A DNA stretch of 42,769 bases from Nostocales cyanobacterium (GTDB lineage Bacteria > Cyanobacteriota > Cyanobacteriia > Cyanobacteriales > Nostocaceae): NCBI GenBank assembly GCA_004292695.1, contig RDXV01000022.1:1-42769 (forward strand). The letters run 5' to 3'. A program made the translations under genes and the position numbers. Below, one piece after another: positions 8,012 to 16,672 of the stretch (the stretch's first letter is position 1; each line of letters opens with the position of its first letter). A model generated the notes under the pieces. That model had not been told where the DNA came from. It saw only the letters and a program-made list of their open reading frames with translations, and did no database searches.

Positions 8012-9670
8012 ATGCTGAAAACAAAGCGTAAATCCAAAAAATCCAAAAAATCCAAAAAGCAATCATCACCAGAAAAACCAGCACTCAGTCTTAAAGAAGA
8101 ATTAGCCCTCAAACGTAAAGCCATGCAAGCGCGTAAAGAATTTACCAGCTTGACGAGTAAACTTGTGGGTGGTGGCATATTCTTGGGAATGGTGCTTTTT
8201 TTTGTAGGTGGAATTAAATTAGCCGTTCCTGGGGCATTAGGTATTATTGTTTTAACCCTGTGCTACAAATACCCAACCTATGCTTTATTTGCCTTTGTCA
8301 TATACGTACCGTTTGCGGGTACTGTAGTTTACTGGTTGGGTGGAAGTCCTATCATGCAGTTAGCCAAAGATGCTTTTTTTATTCCAATGGCGATCGCCCT
8401 TTGGCAAACCTGCAAAAAACAAAGAAAACCATTTATAGTTCCTGTATCTCTGAAAACACCTTTTTGGATTATCTTAGGCTCTTGTCTGGTTACGTTACTA
8501 TTAATTAATGGTCAACAACAACTAGGCGCGGCTGGAGAAGTACCGATAGGGGTAGGAATATTAGGGTTAAAAGTATTACTTGGCTATTTTCCCCTAGTTA
8601 GCTGTATATATTATCTAATTCGTGATGAAAGAGAATTTTGGATACTCTCCCGTCTTCAGGTTGTACTGATCCTAATTTGCGGAGTGCTAGGAATTATTCA
8701 ATATGCTTTACTTACCGTTGGTATCTGTAAAGGAACAGTAGGTGTAGAAGGTGATGCCCTCTTTAAAGCCTCCTTAGATGCCCGTTGTTATTTTGGAGGT
8801 GCATTGTTATACACTCCAGAACAAGGAGTAATTCGCCTACCTGGAACATTTGTTGCACCTTGGCAGTGGGCATGGTTTTTGATTTCGGGAACATTTTTTA
8901 CCTTTGCCAGTATTTTTAGTGATAAATCTATTCTGTGGCGGATTATTAGCTTACCTGCTTTAGCATTAGTATTTATTAATGCCGTAATTTCTGGACAAAG
9001 AATAGCCTTAGCTTTAGTACCAGCTTGGTTTGTATTATTACTAATACTTACAGGTCAATTTGCCAACTTTAAAAAGTTTATTCCCGTTATCGGCGGTTTT
9101 GCTATTATCTTGCTAATTGCTATGGCCGCCAACCCCACACTTGTTCAAGAGAGAATAGATAGTTTTGTTGGTAGATGGAATGCTTCACCACCCCAAGATT
9201 TTATAATTCAACAATTTGAAGAAAGTTGGAAAAGTGTGGATGAAAGTCCTTTTGGTGGTGGTTTAGGCCGGGCAACTAACTCAGCACGAATATTAGGTTC
9301 AACTAGGTTAATTGAAACATATTATCCTAAAGTTATGTATGAAGTAGGAATTGTAGGATTAATAGCTTGGATCATCTTTGTGAGTGGTATTACATTTATT
9401 GCATTTAAAACCTATAGAAAAATTAAAGATCGTAATCTTCGCACTTACGCATCGAGTATGTGGGTTTTTATCCTATTTATTAGTTATAACACCTACTACT
9501 ATCCTTTAGATGTTGATCCAGTATCTGTTTATTATTGGTTATGTATAGGAATGTTGTTCAAGTTGTCAATTATAGATAAAGAGGCCAATGATATCAACAA
9601 AAAAAATCCTCTCAATCATACCAAAAAGTCCTTAAAAAATAAGCGAGTATCAACTGCAACTACAAGATAG
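8012..9670 (+). CDS. hpsL: HpsL-like polytopic membrane protein (O-antigen ligase/Wzy-like), polysaccharide biosynthesis
   Basis: This 552-residue protein starts with a very basic cytoplasmic tail (KTKRKSKKSKKSKKQ), followed by about ten to twelve hydrophobic segments from residue ~50 to ~510. The large loop around 240-290 and the ISGQRIALALVP motif near 330 resemble O-antigen ligase/polymerase (Wzy/WaaL) proteins. Overall sequence pattern (LGGSPIMQLAKDAFFIP, GILGLKVLLGY, RLPGTFVAPWQWAW) matches what I know as HpsL of the hormogonium polysaccharide locus. It heads a same-strand run with an acyltransferase and three glycosyltransferases in the same order as hpsN-O-P. Likely role: polymerisation or ligation of glycan at the inner membrane. 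The C-terminal ~35 residues are again Lys/Asn-rich. The symbol is from recognition of family and context, not from experiment. Confidence 0.75.
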   Translation: MLKTKRKSKKSKKSKKQSSPEKPALSLKEELALKRKAMQARKEFTSLTSKLVGGGIFLGMVLFFVGGIKLAVPGALGIIVLTLCYKYPTYALFAFVIYVPFAGTVVYWLGGSPIMQLAKDAFFIPMAIALWQTCKKQRKPFIVPVSLKTPFWIILGSCLVTLLLINGQQQLGAAGEVPIGVGILGLKVLLGYFPLVSCIYYLIRDEREFWILSRLQVVLILICGVLGIIQYALLTVGICKGTVGVEGDALFKASLDARCYFGGALLYTPEQGVIRLPGTFVAPWQWAWFLISGTFFTFASIFSDKSILWRIISLPALALVFINAVISGQRIALALVPAWFVLLLILTGQFANFKKFIPVIGGFAIILLIAMAANPTLVQERIDSFVGRWNASPPQDFIIQQFEESWKSVDESPFGGGLGRATNSARILGSTRLIETYYPKVMYEVGIVGLIAWIIFVSGITFIAFKTYRKIKDRNLRTYASSMWVFILFISYNTYYYPLDVDPVSVYYWLCIGMLFKLSIIDKEANDINKKNPLNHTKKSLKNKRVSTATTR

Positions 9671-9698
9671 TTTATAGCAAAATTGCCAGTATGAAAAT

Positions 9699-10847
9699 AT
9701 GAAAACATCAGATGTAAAAAGCAATAATAGATTTCATTGGATTGATAGAACTAAAGGATTAGCAATACTAGGAATTGTTTTATTCCACTTTTTTCAAAAC
9801 TACCCAGAACGGGAAACATTTATTAATATCTTAGATAGAAACTTTGCTAGAATCGGATATGCTGCTGTAGATATATTTTTCCTCATGGCTGGTTTTAATA
9901 CTAGCTATGCTTTGGTAAATCGTTCCCTAAAAGCTGGTAAAAACAAAATTGAAACTAACTGGAAATCATGGTTACAGAAAAGATTAATTAGACTTTATCC
10001 ATCTTATTGGTTGGCTGTAGTTTCCACCTGTCTACTTTATAGTATTTTTGGTGATTTTAAAATTACCTGGAATTGGAACTTTATTATATCTGTGTTAGGT
10101 TTAGCTGGTGTTCATAATCAGTCATTTAATCCAGGATTTTGGTTTTTTTCTGTGATCCTTCAGGCTTATTTATTGACACCTATTATCTTTAATATTTGCA
10201 AAAATAAACCACTGAAAATTCTACAAACTGGAATACTTTTAGGAGTCTTAAATAAAGTTATTGCTGCTTATTTTCTCCTGGAAATTTTGCTATTTGATCA
10301 CAATTCATATAACTACTTATTTTTCTTACAAAATAACTTTATTGGTAGTTATATTTTCCCTTTTTGCATGGGGCTATATTGGGGATTTATTTATGCAGAA
10401 AATAAAGAATTGAGAAAAATAGATATACGAATATCCATTATTACTTTCATTATTGGTTTATTGATGTATGGACTTCTCATAGTTATGAAAGTAGATATTA
10501 TCTATATGCTTGGTTTTGATATTCTGTTTACTCCCATGTTTTTTATAGGAATAAAGTCATTGTTTTCTACGGTGGAAAAATTTAATTTCTTAGGTTGGTT
10601 ACTCAGTTTTATGTCAATTTTAGGAATTTATTCTTATCAAGTTTATCTTGTACATCAACCTATGTATTTTGTCATTTTACGTCCATTAAGCAAAATGCTA
10701 AATATGGATCACTATTCAAAAACAGTAGTTATCCTAGTAATCTCTATGATTTTATTAGCAATATATGTCTTTACTTTTACCAAGTTAGAAAATTTGATTA
10801 ATAAAATAGTAGATAATTTCAGTATGAAAAAAACATCAGAATCTTAA
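9699..10847 (+). CDS. Acyltransferase-3 family membrane protein (OafA/NodX-like)
   Basis: This 382-residue protein has about ten membrane segments and the acyltransferase-3 opening RFHWIDRTKGLAILGIVLFH, in which the conserved Arg-(Gly/Lys)-Leu-Ala...His of helix 1 is intact (His ~29). A second conserved feature is FFLMAGFNTSYAL near residue 60. These enzymes O-acylate sugars of surface glycans using cytoplasmic acyl donors. It starts 28 bp after the hpsL-like gene and lies upstream of the hpsN-like GT2, so it probably decorates the glycan made here. Base composition is markedly AT-rich and the protein Phe/Ile-rich, more than its neighbours, which could mean recent acquisition or just relaxed constraint in a membrane protein. 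Confidence 0.88.
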   Translation: MKTSDVKSNNRFHWIDRTKGLAILGIVLFHFFQNYPERETFINILDRNFARIGYAAVDIFFLMAGFNTSYALVNRSLKAGKNKIETNWKSWLQKRLIRLYPSYWLAVVSTCLLYSIFGDFKITWNWNFIISVLGLAGVHNQSFNPGFWFFSVILQAYLLTPIIFNICKNKPLKILQTGILLGVLNKVIAAYFLLEILLFDHNSYNYLFFLQNNFIGSYIFPFCMGLYWGFIYAENKELRKIDIRISIITFIIGLLMYGLLIVMKVDIIYMLGFDILFTPMFFIGIKSLFSTVEKFNFLGWLLSFMSILGIYSYQVYLVHQPMYFVILRPLSKMLNMDHYSKTVVILVISMILLAIYVFTFTKLENLINKIVDNFSMKKTSES

Positions 10848-10973
10848 CAACTCACCTAAATACTGACACAGTGTAATCTAAAATACTCTAATATCATGAT
10901 CTGCACAGAGCCACCCATCGGTTATACTGAAATAAAATCAGAATAATTAATTACAATTTTAATGACCTCAATT

Positions 10974-11954
10974 ATGAGTAATTACCCGCTAATTTCCGTA
11001 GTTATTCCCACATATCGCCGGGAAAAACTATTACAAGATAGTATTGTAGACGTATTAAAACAAGACTATCCCCATTTTGAAGTGCTGGTAGTGGATCAAA
11101 CTCAAACCCATGAACCGGAAACTCAAGCTTTTTTAGATGAAATGGCAGCATCAGGTAAAATCAAGCTGTATAAATTAGATTGGGCAAGTTTACCAGGGGC
11201 GAGAAATTACGGTGTACGCAGATCATCGGGGGAAATTATTATATTTATTGATGATGATGTGCAGTTAAAACCGGGTTTTTTAGCGGCTCATGCCAAAAAT
11301 TACTTAGAAAACCCAGAAATAGGTGCGGTTGCAGGGCGGGTATTTGACAGAATGAAATTAGGTGACTCTGGGGGAGAATTGGAAATTGAGTATTTACCAC
11401 CGGAAGCTATGGACCCCGGTATTGCTTGGTATCATATTGATTTAGTCCATACTACTAAACCTCAGCAAGTTTTAACCGCGAGGGGTTGTAATATGTCTTT
11501 CCGTCGGGAAGTGTTTACTAAGTACGGTATCAAATTTGATGAAAGGTTTCGAGGTAGTGCTGTTAGGGAAGAATCTGATTTTTGTTTAAGGTTTAGAAAA
11601 ACAGGTTATAAAATTTGGTACGATCCTGATGCTGATTTGGTGCATTTAGGAGAAGAAACTGGTGGTTGTCATGATATTAGTATGCGATCGCTAAAATACC
11701 AACTAACTTTTTATCATAATCACTTTTTATTAGGTTTAAAAAACCTGACTTTTTCACAAGCATTAAGACTTTATGGGCGTTTATTTGACTGTCACGTTTT
11801 AGGCAACCCTCCCTGTTATAAAAGCGGTTCACCCATTAAAGTTGCCACTCGTGGAGTTTTTTATATTTTAGGTTTTTTCAAAGCTGTAGGAACGATGATT
11901 CAATCATTATGGAATGATGGACAAATTTATAGTCGTTTAGATCAACAAGTTTAA
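10974..11954 (+). CDS. hpsN: Family 2 glycosyltransferase, HpsN-like
   Basis: This 326-residue GT-A enzyme has the GT2 opening YPLISVVIPTYRRE, the nucleotide-sugar aspartates at VVDQTQTHEP and FIDDDVQL (metal-binding DDD, ~residue 95), and a distinctive middle (AGRVFDRMKLGDSGGE, EYLPPEAMDPGIAWY, ARGCNMSFRR, GSAVREESDFCLR with the putative catalytic E-E-x-D, and HLGEETGGCHDIS). This combination matches HpsN of hormogonium polysaccharide loci. It has no membrane segments, so it acts at the cytoplasmic face. I chose the ATG at 10974 (MSNYPLISVV); an in-frame ATG at 10962 would add MTSI. Upstream (10848-10961) no terminator is obvious. Confidence 0.85.
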   Translation: MSNYPLISVVIPTYRREKLLQDSIVDVLKQDYPHFEVLVVDQTQTHEPETQAFLDEMAASGKIKLYKLDWASLPGARNYGVRRSSGEIIIFIDDDVQLKPGFLAAHAKNYLENPEIGAVAGRVFDRMKLGDSGGELEIEYLPPEAMDPGIAWYHIDLVHTTKPQQVLTARGCNMSFRREVFTKYGIKFDERFRGSAVREESDFCLRFRKTGYKIWYDPDADLVHLGEETGGCHDISMRSLKYQLTFYHNHFLLGLKNLTFSQALRLYGRLFDCHVLGNPPCYKSGSPIKVATRGVFYILGFFKAVGTMIQSLWNDGQIYSRLDQQV

Positions 11955-11966
11955 TTTTTTTAACGC

Positions 11967-11990
11967 AGATGAACGCAGATAGACGCAGAT
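11967..11990. repeat. Tandem ACGCAGAT(R) repeat between glycosyltransferases
   Basis: Three spaced copies of ACGCAGA with 11-bp period lie in the 114-bp gap between hpsN- and hpsO-like genes. Similar ACGCA(G/A)A repeats occur near 36981-37001. Confidence 0.55.
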
Positions 11991-12068
11991 AGTTTATCAT
12001 TTTTATTAAATATAGTATCTGTGTTTATCTTTTTGATTGGATCAAGTTTTTTACAAACATTGTGTGTC

Positions 12069-13235
12069 ATGAAAATATTAGTTGCTAGTCACACCTATAT
12101 AGTAGACTTAAATTGTGAAAAGTTACGTGCTTTAGCCAAGCTAGAACCAGGAATAGAAGTTACCGTTGTAGTTCCTAAAAAATGGCAACCGGGAGGAGTC
12201 CAAAATAAAATTATTGAGACAGAATACCGTGATGAAGGTAATTTTAAAATAGTACCCATATCAAATTTTAGTCAAAATCATCAAGGGTTATTAACATTTG
12301 GGGCTGATTTAATTGGGTTATTAAATAAATTTCTTCCTGATATTCTTCATGTGGAACAAGGTTCTAGAGGTTTAGCTTATACTCAGATGATTCTATTAAA
12401 TCAACTCTTGGGTTTAAAAGCTAAAAACGTGTTTTTTACCTGGTGGAATTTGCCTTATGAGTTGAAATTACCAGTAGCTTTATTAGAGAAATATAACTTA
12501 AATCATAGTCATGGGATTATTTCTGGAAATCAAGATGGTGCTGATATTTTAAGACAGCGGGGATATACAGGAAAAATTAAGGTTTTACCCCAATTAGGTG
12601 TAGATGAAACTCTCTTTACTCCCCAACCACAACCAGAATTAGCTGCTAAATTTGGTATTCAAGAAAATGAATTTGTTGTGGGTTTTGTGGGGCGATTTGT
12701 CCCAGAAAAAGGTTTATTAACATTATTGAAAGCATTGGTAAATATTAAGGATAAACCCTGGAAATTATTATTATTAGGAAGAGGTGATTTAAAAGCAGAA
12801 TTAATTAAAATAGCTACAGAAAACAACATCACAGAAAAAGTAATTTTTGTAGAAAGTGTACCCCATGATGAGGTAGCTAACTATATCAATTTAATGAATA
12901 CATTAGTTTTACCTTCAGAAACAACCTATAAATTTAAAACCCTAACTGCTGTGGGTTGGAAAGAACAATTTGGTCATGTTTTAATAGAAGCAATGGCTTG
13001 TAAAGTGCCTGTAATTGGTTCTGACTCTGGGGAAATTCCCTATGTTATTGGTGATGCTGGTTTAATTTTTCCTGAAGGTGATGATCAGGCTTTAGCTAGT
13101 TGTTTATTACAGTTAATGGAAAACCCAGATTTAGCTAAAAATTTAGGAGAAAAAGGTTATGAAAAAGCGATGTTAAAATATACAAATAAAGCAGTTGCTA
13201 AACAACAATATGAATTTTATCAAGAGTTGATGTGA
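12069..13235 (+). CDS. hpsO: Family 4 glycosyltransferase, HpsO-like
   Basis: This 388-residue GT-B enzyme starts MKILVASHTYIVDLNCEKLR, the usual start for the HpsO group, so I used the ATG at 12069 rather than one 48 bp upstream that would add MFIFLIGSSFLQ. The C-terminal half has the GT4 donor site: VGFVGRFVPEKGLLTLLKAL, LLGRGDL, the acidic E-x7-E motif EQFGHVLIEAMA (~308-319) and GEIPYVIGDAGLIFPEGD. An N-terminal acceptor domain ends near VLPQLGVDE. It is the second glycosyltransferase of the run and is expected to add one sugar to the growing lipid-linked glycan. Sugar specificity cannot be read. Confidence 0.85.
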   Translation: MKILVASHTYIVDLNCEKLRALAKLEPGIEVTVVVPKKWQPGGVQNKIIETEYRDEGNFKIVPISNFSQNHQGLLTFGADLIGLLNKFLPDILHVEQGSRGLAYTQMILLNQLLGLKAKNVFFTWWNLPYELKLPVALLEKYNLNHSHGIISGNQDGADILRQRGYTGKIKVLPQLGVDETLFTPQPQPELAAKFGIQENEFVVGFVGRFVPEKGLLTLLKALVNIKDKPWKLLLLGRGDLKAELIKIATENNITEKVIFVESVPHDEVANYINLMNTLVLPSETTYKFKTLTAVGWKEQFGHVLIEAMACKVPVIGSDSGEIPYVIGDAGLIFPEGDDQALASCLLQLMENPDLAKNLGEKGYEKAMLKYTNKAVAKQQYEFYQELM

Positions 13236-13342
13236 TCTCGTTCCCAGTTTCTAACTGGGAATGCTATAAAGAGTCTCTGACTCTGATATAAATAAAGGCA
13301 GATCCTTTAAAATTCATTCCCATACAGAGTATGGGAACGAGA
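13236..13342. repeat. MITE-like element, TCTCGTTCCC family (copy 1)
   Basis: The element has 10-bp perfect terminal inverted repeats (TCTCGTTCCC ... GGGAACGAGA) and two internal hairpins: TTCCCAGTT...AACTGGGAA at the left and TTCCCATAC-AGAG-tATGGGAA at the right. A related, inverted copy lies at 18825-18923. It separates the hpsO- and hpsP-like genes. Confidence 0.8.
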
Positions 13343-13391
13343 AAAGGCAGATCCTTTAAAATTCATTCCCATACAGAGTATGGGAACGAGA
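13294..13391. repeat. Perfect tandem duplication of 49 bp
   Basis: The 49-bp right half of the MITE-like element (AAAGGCAGATCC through GGGAACGAGA) is duplicated exactly: 13294-13342 and 13343-13391. Absence of any difference between copies suggests a recent event. Confidence 0.92.
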
Positions 13392-13463
13392 ATTCCCTAT
13401 TCCCTATTCCCTATTCCCTATTCCCTATTCCCTATTCCCTATTCCCTATTCCCTATTCCCTAT
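13392..13463. repeat. STRR heptamer ATTCCCT, about 10 copies
   Basis: Ten perfect ATTCCCT units directly abut the 49-bp duplication and end 3 bp before the hpsP-like start codon. The repeat has no stop in any frame on the plus strand, so the hpsP frame stays open upstream (as repeated IPYSLFP). Confidence 0.95.
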
Positions 13464-13466
13464 AAA

Positions 13467-14642
13467 ATGAAAATATTACAAATTGTTCCCTCTATTTCTT
13501 TAATTTATGGTGGTCCTAGTCAAATGATTTTAGGACTATCTCCAGCTTTAGCAAAAGCAGGTACAAAAGTTACCATTTTAACTACTAATACTAATGGTGA
13601 TAGTGGCCAAGAATCATTAGATGTACCTTTAAATTTACCTATCCAACAAGATGGTTATGAAATTATTTATTTTCGTTGTGCGCCATTTCGTAGATATAAG
13701 TTTTCTGTTGATTTATTAAAGTGGTTAAAAGATAACGCTAAAGATTTTGATATTGCCCATCTTCATGCTTTATATTCTCCGGTAATTAGTGCAGCGGCTA
13801 TGATTTGTCGTCAGCAAAATATACCTTATATTTTACGTCCTTTAGGTACTCTTGATCCGGCTGATTTACAAAAGAAAAAACAACTAAAAAAAATATATAC
13901 TGCGCTTTGGGAACGTGCTAATATTGCAGGTGCAGCGGCAATTCATTTTACCAGTGAACAGGAAGCAAAAGTATCAGAACGTTTTGGAGTAAATACTAAA
14001 GATTTGGTGATTCCTTTGGGGGTAATTCCTCAACAAAAATCAGAGGAAGATGTAAGAATTAAGTTGGGTATTCCTGAAGATAAAACTTTGATTTTGTTTA
14101 TGTCTAGAATTGAACCAAAAAAAGGTTTAGATTTATTAATTCCGGCATTAAATCAATTATTAAAAATGGGGTTTGATTTCCATTTTGTGTTAGCAGGTAC
14201 AAACCCACAAGATCCTAGTTATGAGGATAAGATTAAAGATGAAATTACTAATTCACCATTGAAAGAATGTACTACTATGACTGGTTTTGTAACTGGAAAA
14301 ACAAAGATAGGTTTATTACAAACTGCTGATTTATTTGTGTTACCTTCCTATTATGAAAATTTTGGTATTGCGGTTGCGGAAGCAATGGTAGCGGGTACAC
14401 CAGTGGTTATTTCTGATCAGGTGCATATTTATCAACAAATTATAGATAGTGAGTCTGGTTGGGTGGGGAAAACTGATGTTAATTCAATTGTGAATTTATT
14501 AACTACTGCTTTATCTGATCCTCAAGAGTGTCAAAGACGGGGGTTAAATGCTCAAGAATATGCGTTAAATAATTTTAGTTGGGAGGCGATCGCCCAACAA
14601 ATGATTAGAGCATATCAAGAAATAATAACTATGAAGAAGTGA
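13467..14642 (+). CDS. hpsP: Family 4 glycosyltransferase, HpsP-like
   Basis: This 391-residue GT-B enzyme begins MKILQIVPSISLIYGGPSQM, the normal HpsP-type start with the GGPS nucleotide-binding turn. The C-terminal domain shows ILFMSRIEPKKGLDLLIPAL, HFVLAGTNPQDPSYEDKI, TGFVTGKTK, and the E-x7-E motif ENFGIAVAEAMVAGTPVV (~300-316). The open frame continues 87 bp upstream through the ATTCCCT repeat, but that stretch is repeat DNA and I excluded it. The STRR lies where the ribosome-binding site should be: only TATAAA separates the repeat from the ATG, so no Shine-Dalgarno is present. Its stop overlaps by 14 bp the stop of the convergent acyltransferase gene. Confidence 0.87.
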   Translation: MKILQIVPSISLIYGGPSQMILGLSPALAKAGTKVTILTTNTNGDSGQESLDVPLNLPIQQDGYEIIYFRCAPFRRYKFSVDLLKWLKDNAKDFDIAHLHALYSPVISAAAMICRQQNIPYILRPLGTLDPADLQKKKQLKKIYTALWERANIAGAAAIHFTSEQEAKVSERFGVNTKDLVIPLGVIPQQKSEEDVRIKLGIPEDKTLILFMSRIEPKKGLDLLIPALNQLLKMGFDFHFVLAGTNPQDPSYEDKIKDEITNSPLKECTTMTGFVTGKTKIGLLQTADLFVLPSYYENFGIAVAEAMVAGTPVVISDQVHIYQQIIDSESGWVGKTDVNSIVNLLTTALSDPQECQRRGLNAQEYALNNFSWEAIAQQMIRAYQEIITMKK

Positions 14643-15747
14643 CTTTTGCAGTCATCAGTTTTTTATACTGTGATTTAATCAAATTCATTCCTGGTATTTC
14701 AATGAAGGATGTTAACAAACTAGCAGCAACTACAGCTAATGAAGCTCTAATTAATATTGCTATTTCTGGGGGAAATATATCAAATGTAGATTTGAATAAC
14801 CAACCAATTTGGAGATGAGTTAAATAAAGTGCATAGGAAATACTCCCTAAAAATAAAAAGGGTTTTATTGCTAAAATTTCTAACTTTCCTATAGTTGCTA
14901 AATACATCAACAGCAAAAATACTATAAAAAATACACTACTATATATTTGAGCATCTGAACTATAATCAAGTACCTTGGCTGTAACACACAATGCAATTAT
15001 TACCCACCGATACCATTTACCACCTTGCATTTTAATTTGGTAAAGCATAATTCCCGCTATAAATAACATTGCTCTACCTTGTAGTAAGATATAATTATTT
15101 TTAATTGAATCCTTGAAAGATGACGCAAATGAACTAATATTCAACATGAGTAATTCAGGAGAAACTACTACACCTATTTGAGTTGGATAATCAATGTTAA
15201 AGATATTACTAGCTATTGATAATTGAGCTTTTACAGCATTTAATACAATTATTAATATCCAAACTCCACAAATAATATCTATATATTTAGCGGCTTTTAG
15301 TTTATAAATAGTCAACATAATTATGTAGAAAAATATTTCTAAAACTAAAGTCCAATAAACTATATTTACTGATTCACCGCCTAAAAAACCTTGTACTAAA
15401 AAACAGTTACGAATAATATCATAAATATTTTCTGTTCTGGGTGTAGCCATTCCCATTACATTTGTAATTAACACAGTAGTAATTACTGAAAACAAATACA
15501 TCGGATATAATCTGGCTAACCGCCCAATAATAAAATCAAGACTTCTTTTGAGTCTGTTGATACTAATTAAAATGACAAAGCCACTAATAATAAAGAATAT
15601 TTGTACAAATTCTTCTAAATAACGAAAATATCCATACAAATGATAATCCGCCCATTTGTAAGAACTAGCATAATGAAAAAAAACTATTGCTAAAGCTGCA
15701 ATTCCCCGCAAAGCATCAATTTCTATGAGTCTATTAGTATCTTTCAT
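14629..15747 (-). CDS. Acyltransferase-3 family membrane protein
   Basis: This 372-residue polytopic protein opens with NRLIEIDALRGIAALAIVFFHYASSY, the acyltransferase-3 first helix with conserved Arg-Gly and His (~24). It continues with FVQIFFIISGFVI, the usual second motif, and roughly ten membrane segments. Such proteins O-acylate exported or surface polysaccharides. It is convergent with the hpsP-like gene (3' ends overlap by 14 bp), so it is transcribed separately but likely serves the same surface glycan. Its N-terminus has no extra periplasmic SGNH domain, so it is the short form. The gap upstream to the peroxiredoxin gene is 220 bp and holds both divergent promoters. Confidence 0.88.
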   Translation of the reverse strand: MKDTNRLIEIDALRGIAALAIVFFHYASSYKWADYHLYGYFRYLEEFVQIFFIISGFVILISINRLKRSLDFIIGRLARLYPMYLFSVITTVLITNVMGMATPRTENIYDIIRNCFLVQGFLGGESVNIVYWTLVLEIFFYIIMLTIYKLKAAKYIDIICGVWILIIVLNAVKAQLSIASNIFNIDYPTQIGVVVSPELLMLNISSFASSFKDSIKNNYILLQGRAMLFIAGIMLYQIKMQGGKWYRWVIIALCVTAKVLDYSSDAQIYSSVFFIVFLLLMYLATIGKLEILAIKPFLFLGSISYALYLTHLQIGWLFKSTFDIFPPEIAILIRASLAVVAASLLTSFIEIPGMNLIKSQYKKLMTAKVTSS

Positions 15748-15967
15748 GGTTTTTTAAAATTGTTAGCAGTTAGGTAAAAACGTAAAAATACTTAAATCTT
15801 AGTATAAAACTAAAATTATTCTACCAATATACGCTGAATTTTGATCTATTAACTGTATTTTTAACTAATATTTCCTTACAGATTGCCATAATACTACCAA
15901 GTAATTGATGTTATGTTTTCACATCACAAGGTAAAATACATCATGTCTTTATAATAGGGAATCTAAA

Positions 15968-16606
15968 ATGGCTCTCCGTCTTGGTGATACCGTACCTAAT
16001 TTTACACAAGCCTCTACACACGGCGATATCAATTTTTACGAGTGGGCTGGTGATAGCTGGGTAGTATTATTCTCTCACCCTGCTGACTACACACCTGTTT
16101 GCACCACCGAATTAGGTACAGTTGCAAAATTAAAACCCGAATTTGACAAACGCAACGTCAAAGCGATCGCGCTGAGTGTTGATGATGTAGAATCTCATAA
16201 CGGTTGGGTGGGTGATATTGAAGAAACCCAAAGCACCACACTTAACTACCCAATTTTGGCGGATGCAGATAAGAAGGTTTCAGACCTTTATGATATGATC
16301 CATCCTAACGCGGCTGCAAACATCACAGTGCGTTCTGTATTCATTATTGATCCTAACAAGAAATTACGTCTTTCTTTCACTTATCCCCCCAGCACTGGCC
16401 GTAACTTTGATGAATTACTGCGAGTAATTGACTCTTTACAGTTAACTGATAACTACAGTGTAGCAACACCCGCTGACTGGAAAGATGGTGAAGACTGTGT
16501 AATTGTTCCATCTTTGAAAGATCCTGAAGTTCTCAAAGAGAAATTCCCCAAAGGTTACAAAGAAATTAAACCTTATTTGCGGATGACTCCCCAACCTAAC
16601 AAATAA
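15968..16606 (+). CDS. 1-Cys peroxiredoxin (Prx6 type)
   Basis: This 212-residue protein reduces hydrogen peroxide or alkyl hydroperoxides. The active-site motif HPADYTPVCTTELG carries the peroxidatic Cys45, with Thr42 and the conserved Arg near 122 (ITVRSVFIIDP). It has the long C-terminal 1-Cys Prx domain (CVIVPSLKDPEVLKEKFPKGYKEIKPYLRMTP). The other cysteine (~177) is the conserved non-resolving one of the C-terminal domain, so reduction depends on an external thiol. Length and motifs are full. It is monocistronic, followed by a strong hairpin terminator. Base use is more GC-rich and codon-biased than neighbouring genes, as expected of a highly expressed protein. Confidence 0.95.
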   Translation: MALRLGDTVPNFTQASTHGDINFYEWAGDSWVVLFSHPADYTPVCTTELGTVAKLKPEFDKRNVKAIALSVDDVESHNGWVGDIEETQSTTLNYPILADADKKVSDLYDMIHPNAAANITVRSVFIIDPNKKLRLSFTYPPSTGRNFDELLRVIDSLQLTDNYSVATPADWKDGEDCVIVPSLKDPEVLKEKFPKGYKEIKPYLRMTPQPNK

Positions 16607-16635
16607 ATTTCAGTAACATAAATATTCATTCTTAG

Positions 16636-16670
16636 GGTGGGTTTAAGATTTAATAACCCACCATTTTTTT
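16636..16670 (+). terminator. Rho-independent terminator after peroxiredoxin (shared, convergent)
   Basis: An 8-bp stem GGTGGGTT (16636-16643) / AACCCACC (16655-16662) with an 11-base loop is followed by ATTTTTTTA. The convergent dynamin/J gene ends at 16673, so the same hairpin may serve both strands. Confidence 0.8.
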
Positions 16671-16672
16671 AT

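Noticed and set aside
7779-8178. Several minus-strand frames with GIGHWAL-type peptides
   Set aside because: They come from the CCAATGC heptamer repeat, which is open in several frames, and are antisense to glmM and hpsL ends.
13294-13463. Possible CRISPR-like array
   Set aside because: The 49-bp copies are directly adjacent with no spacers and the rest is a 7-bp tandem repeat.
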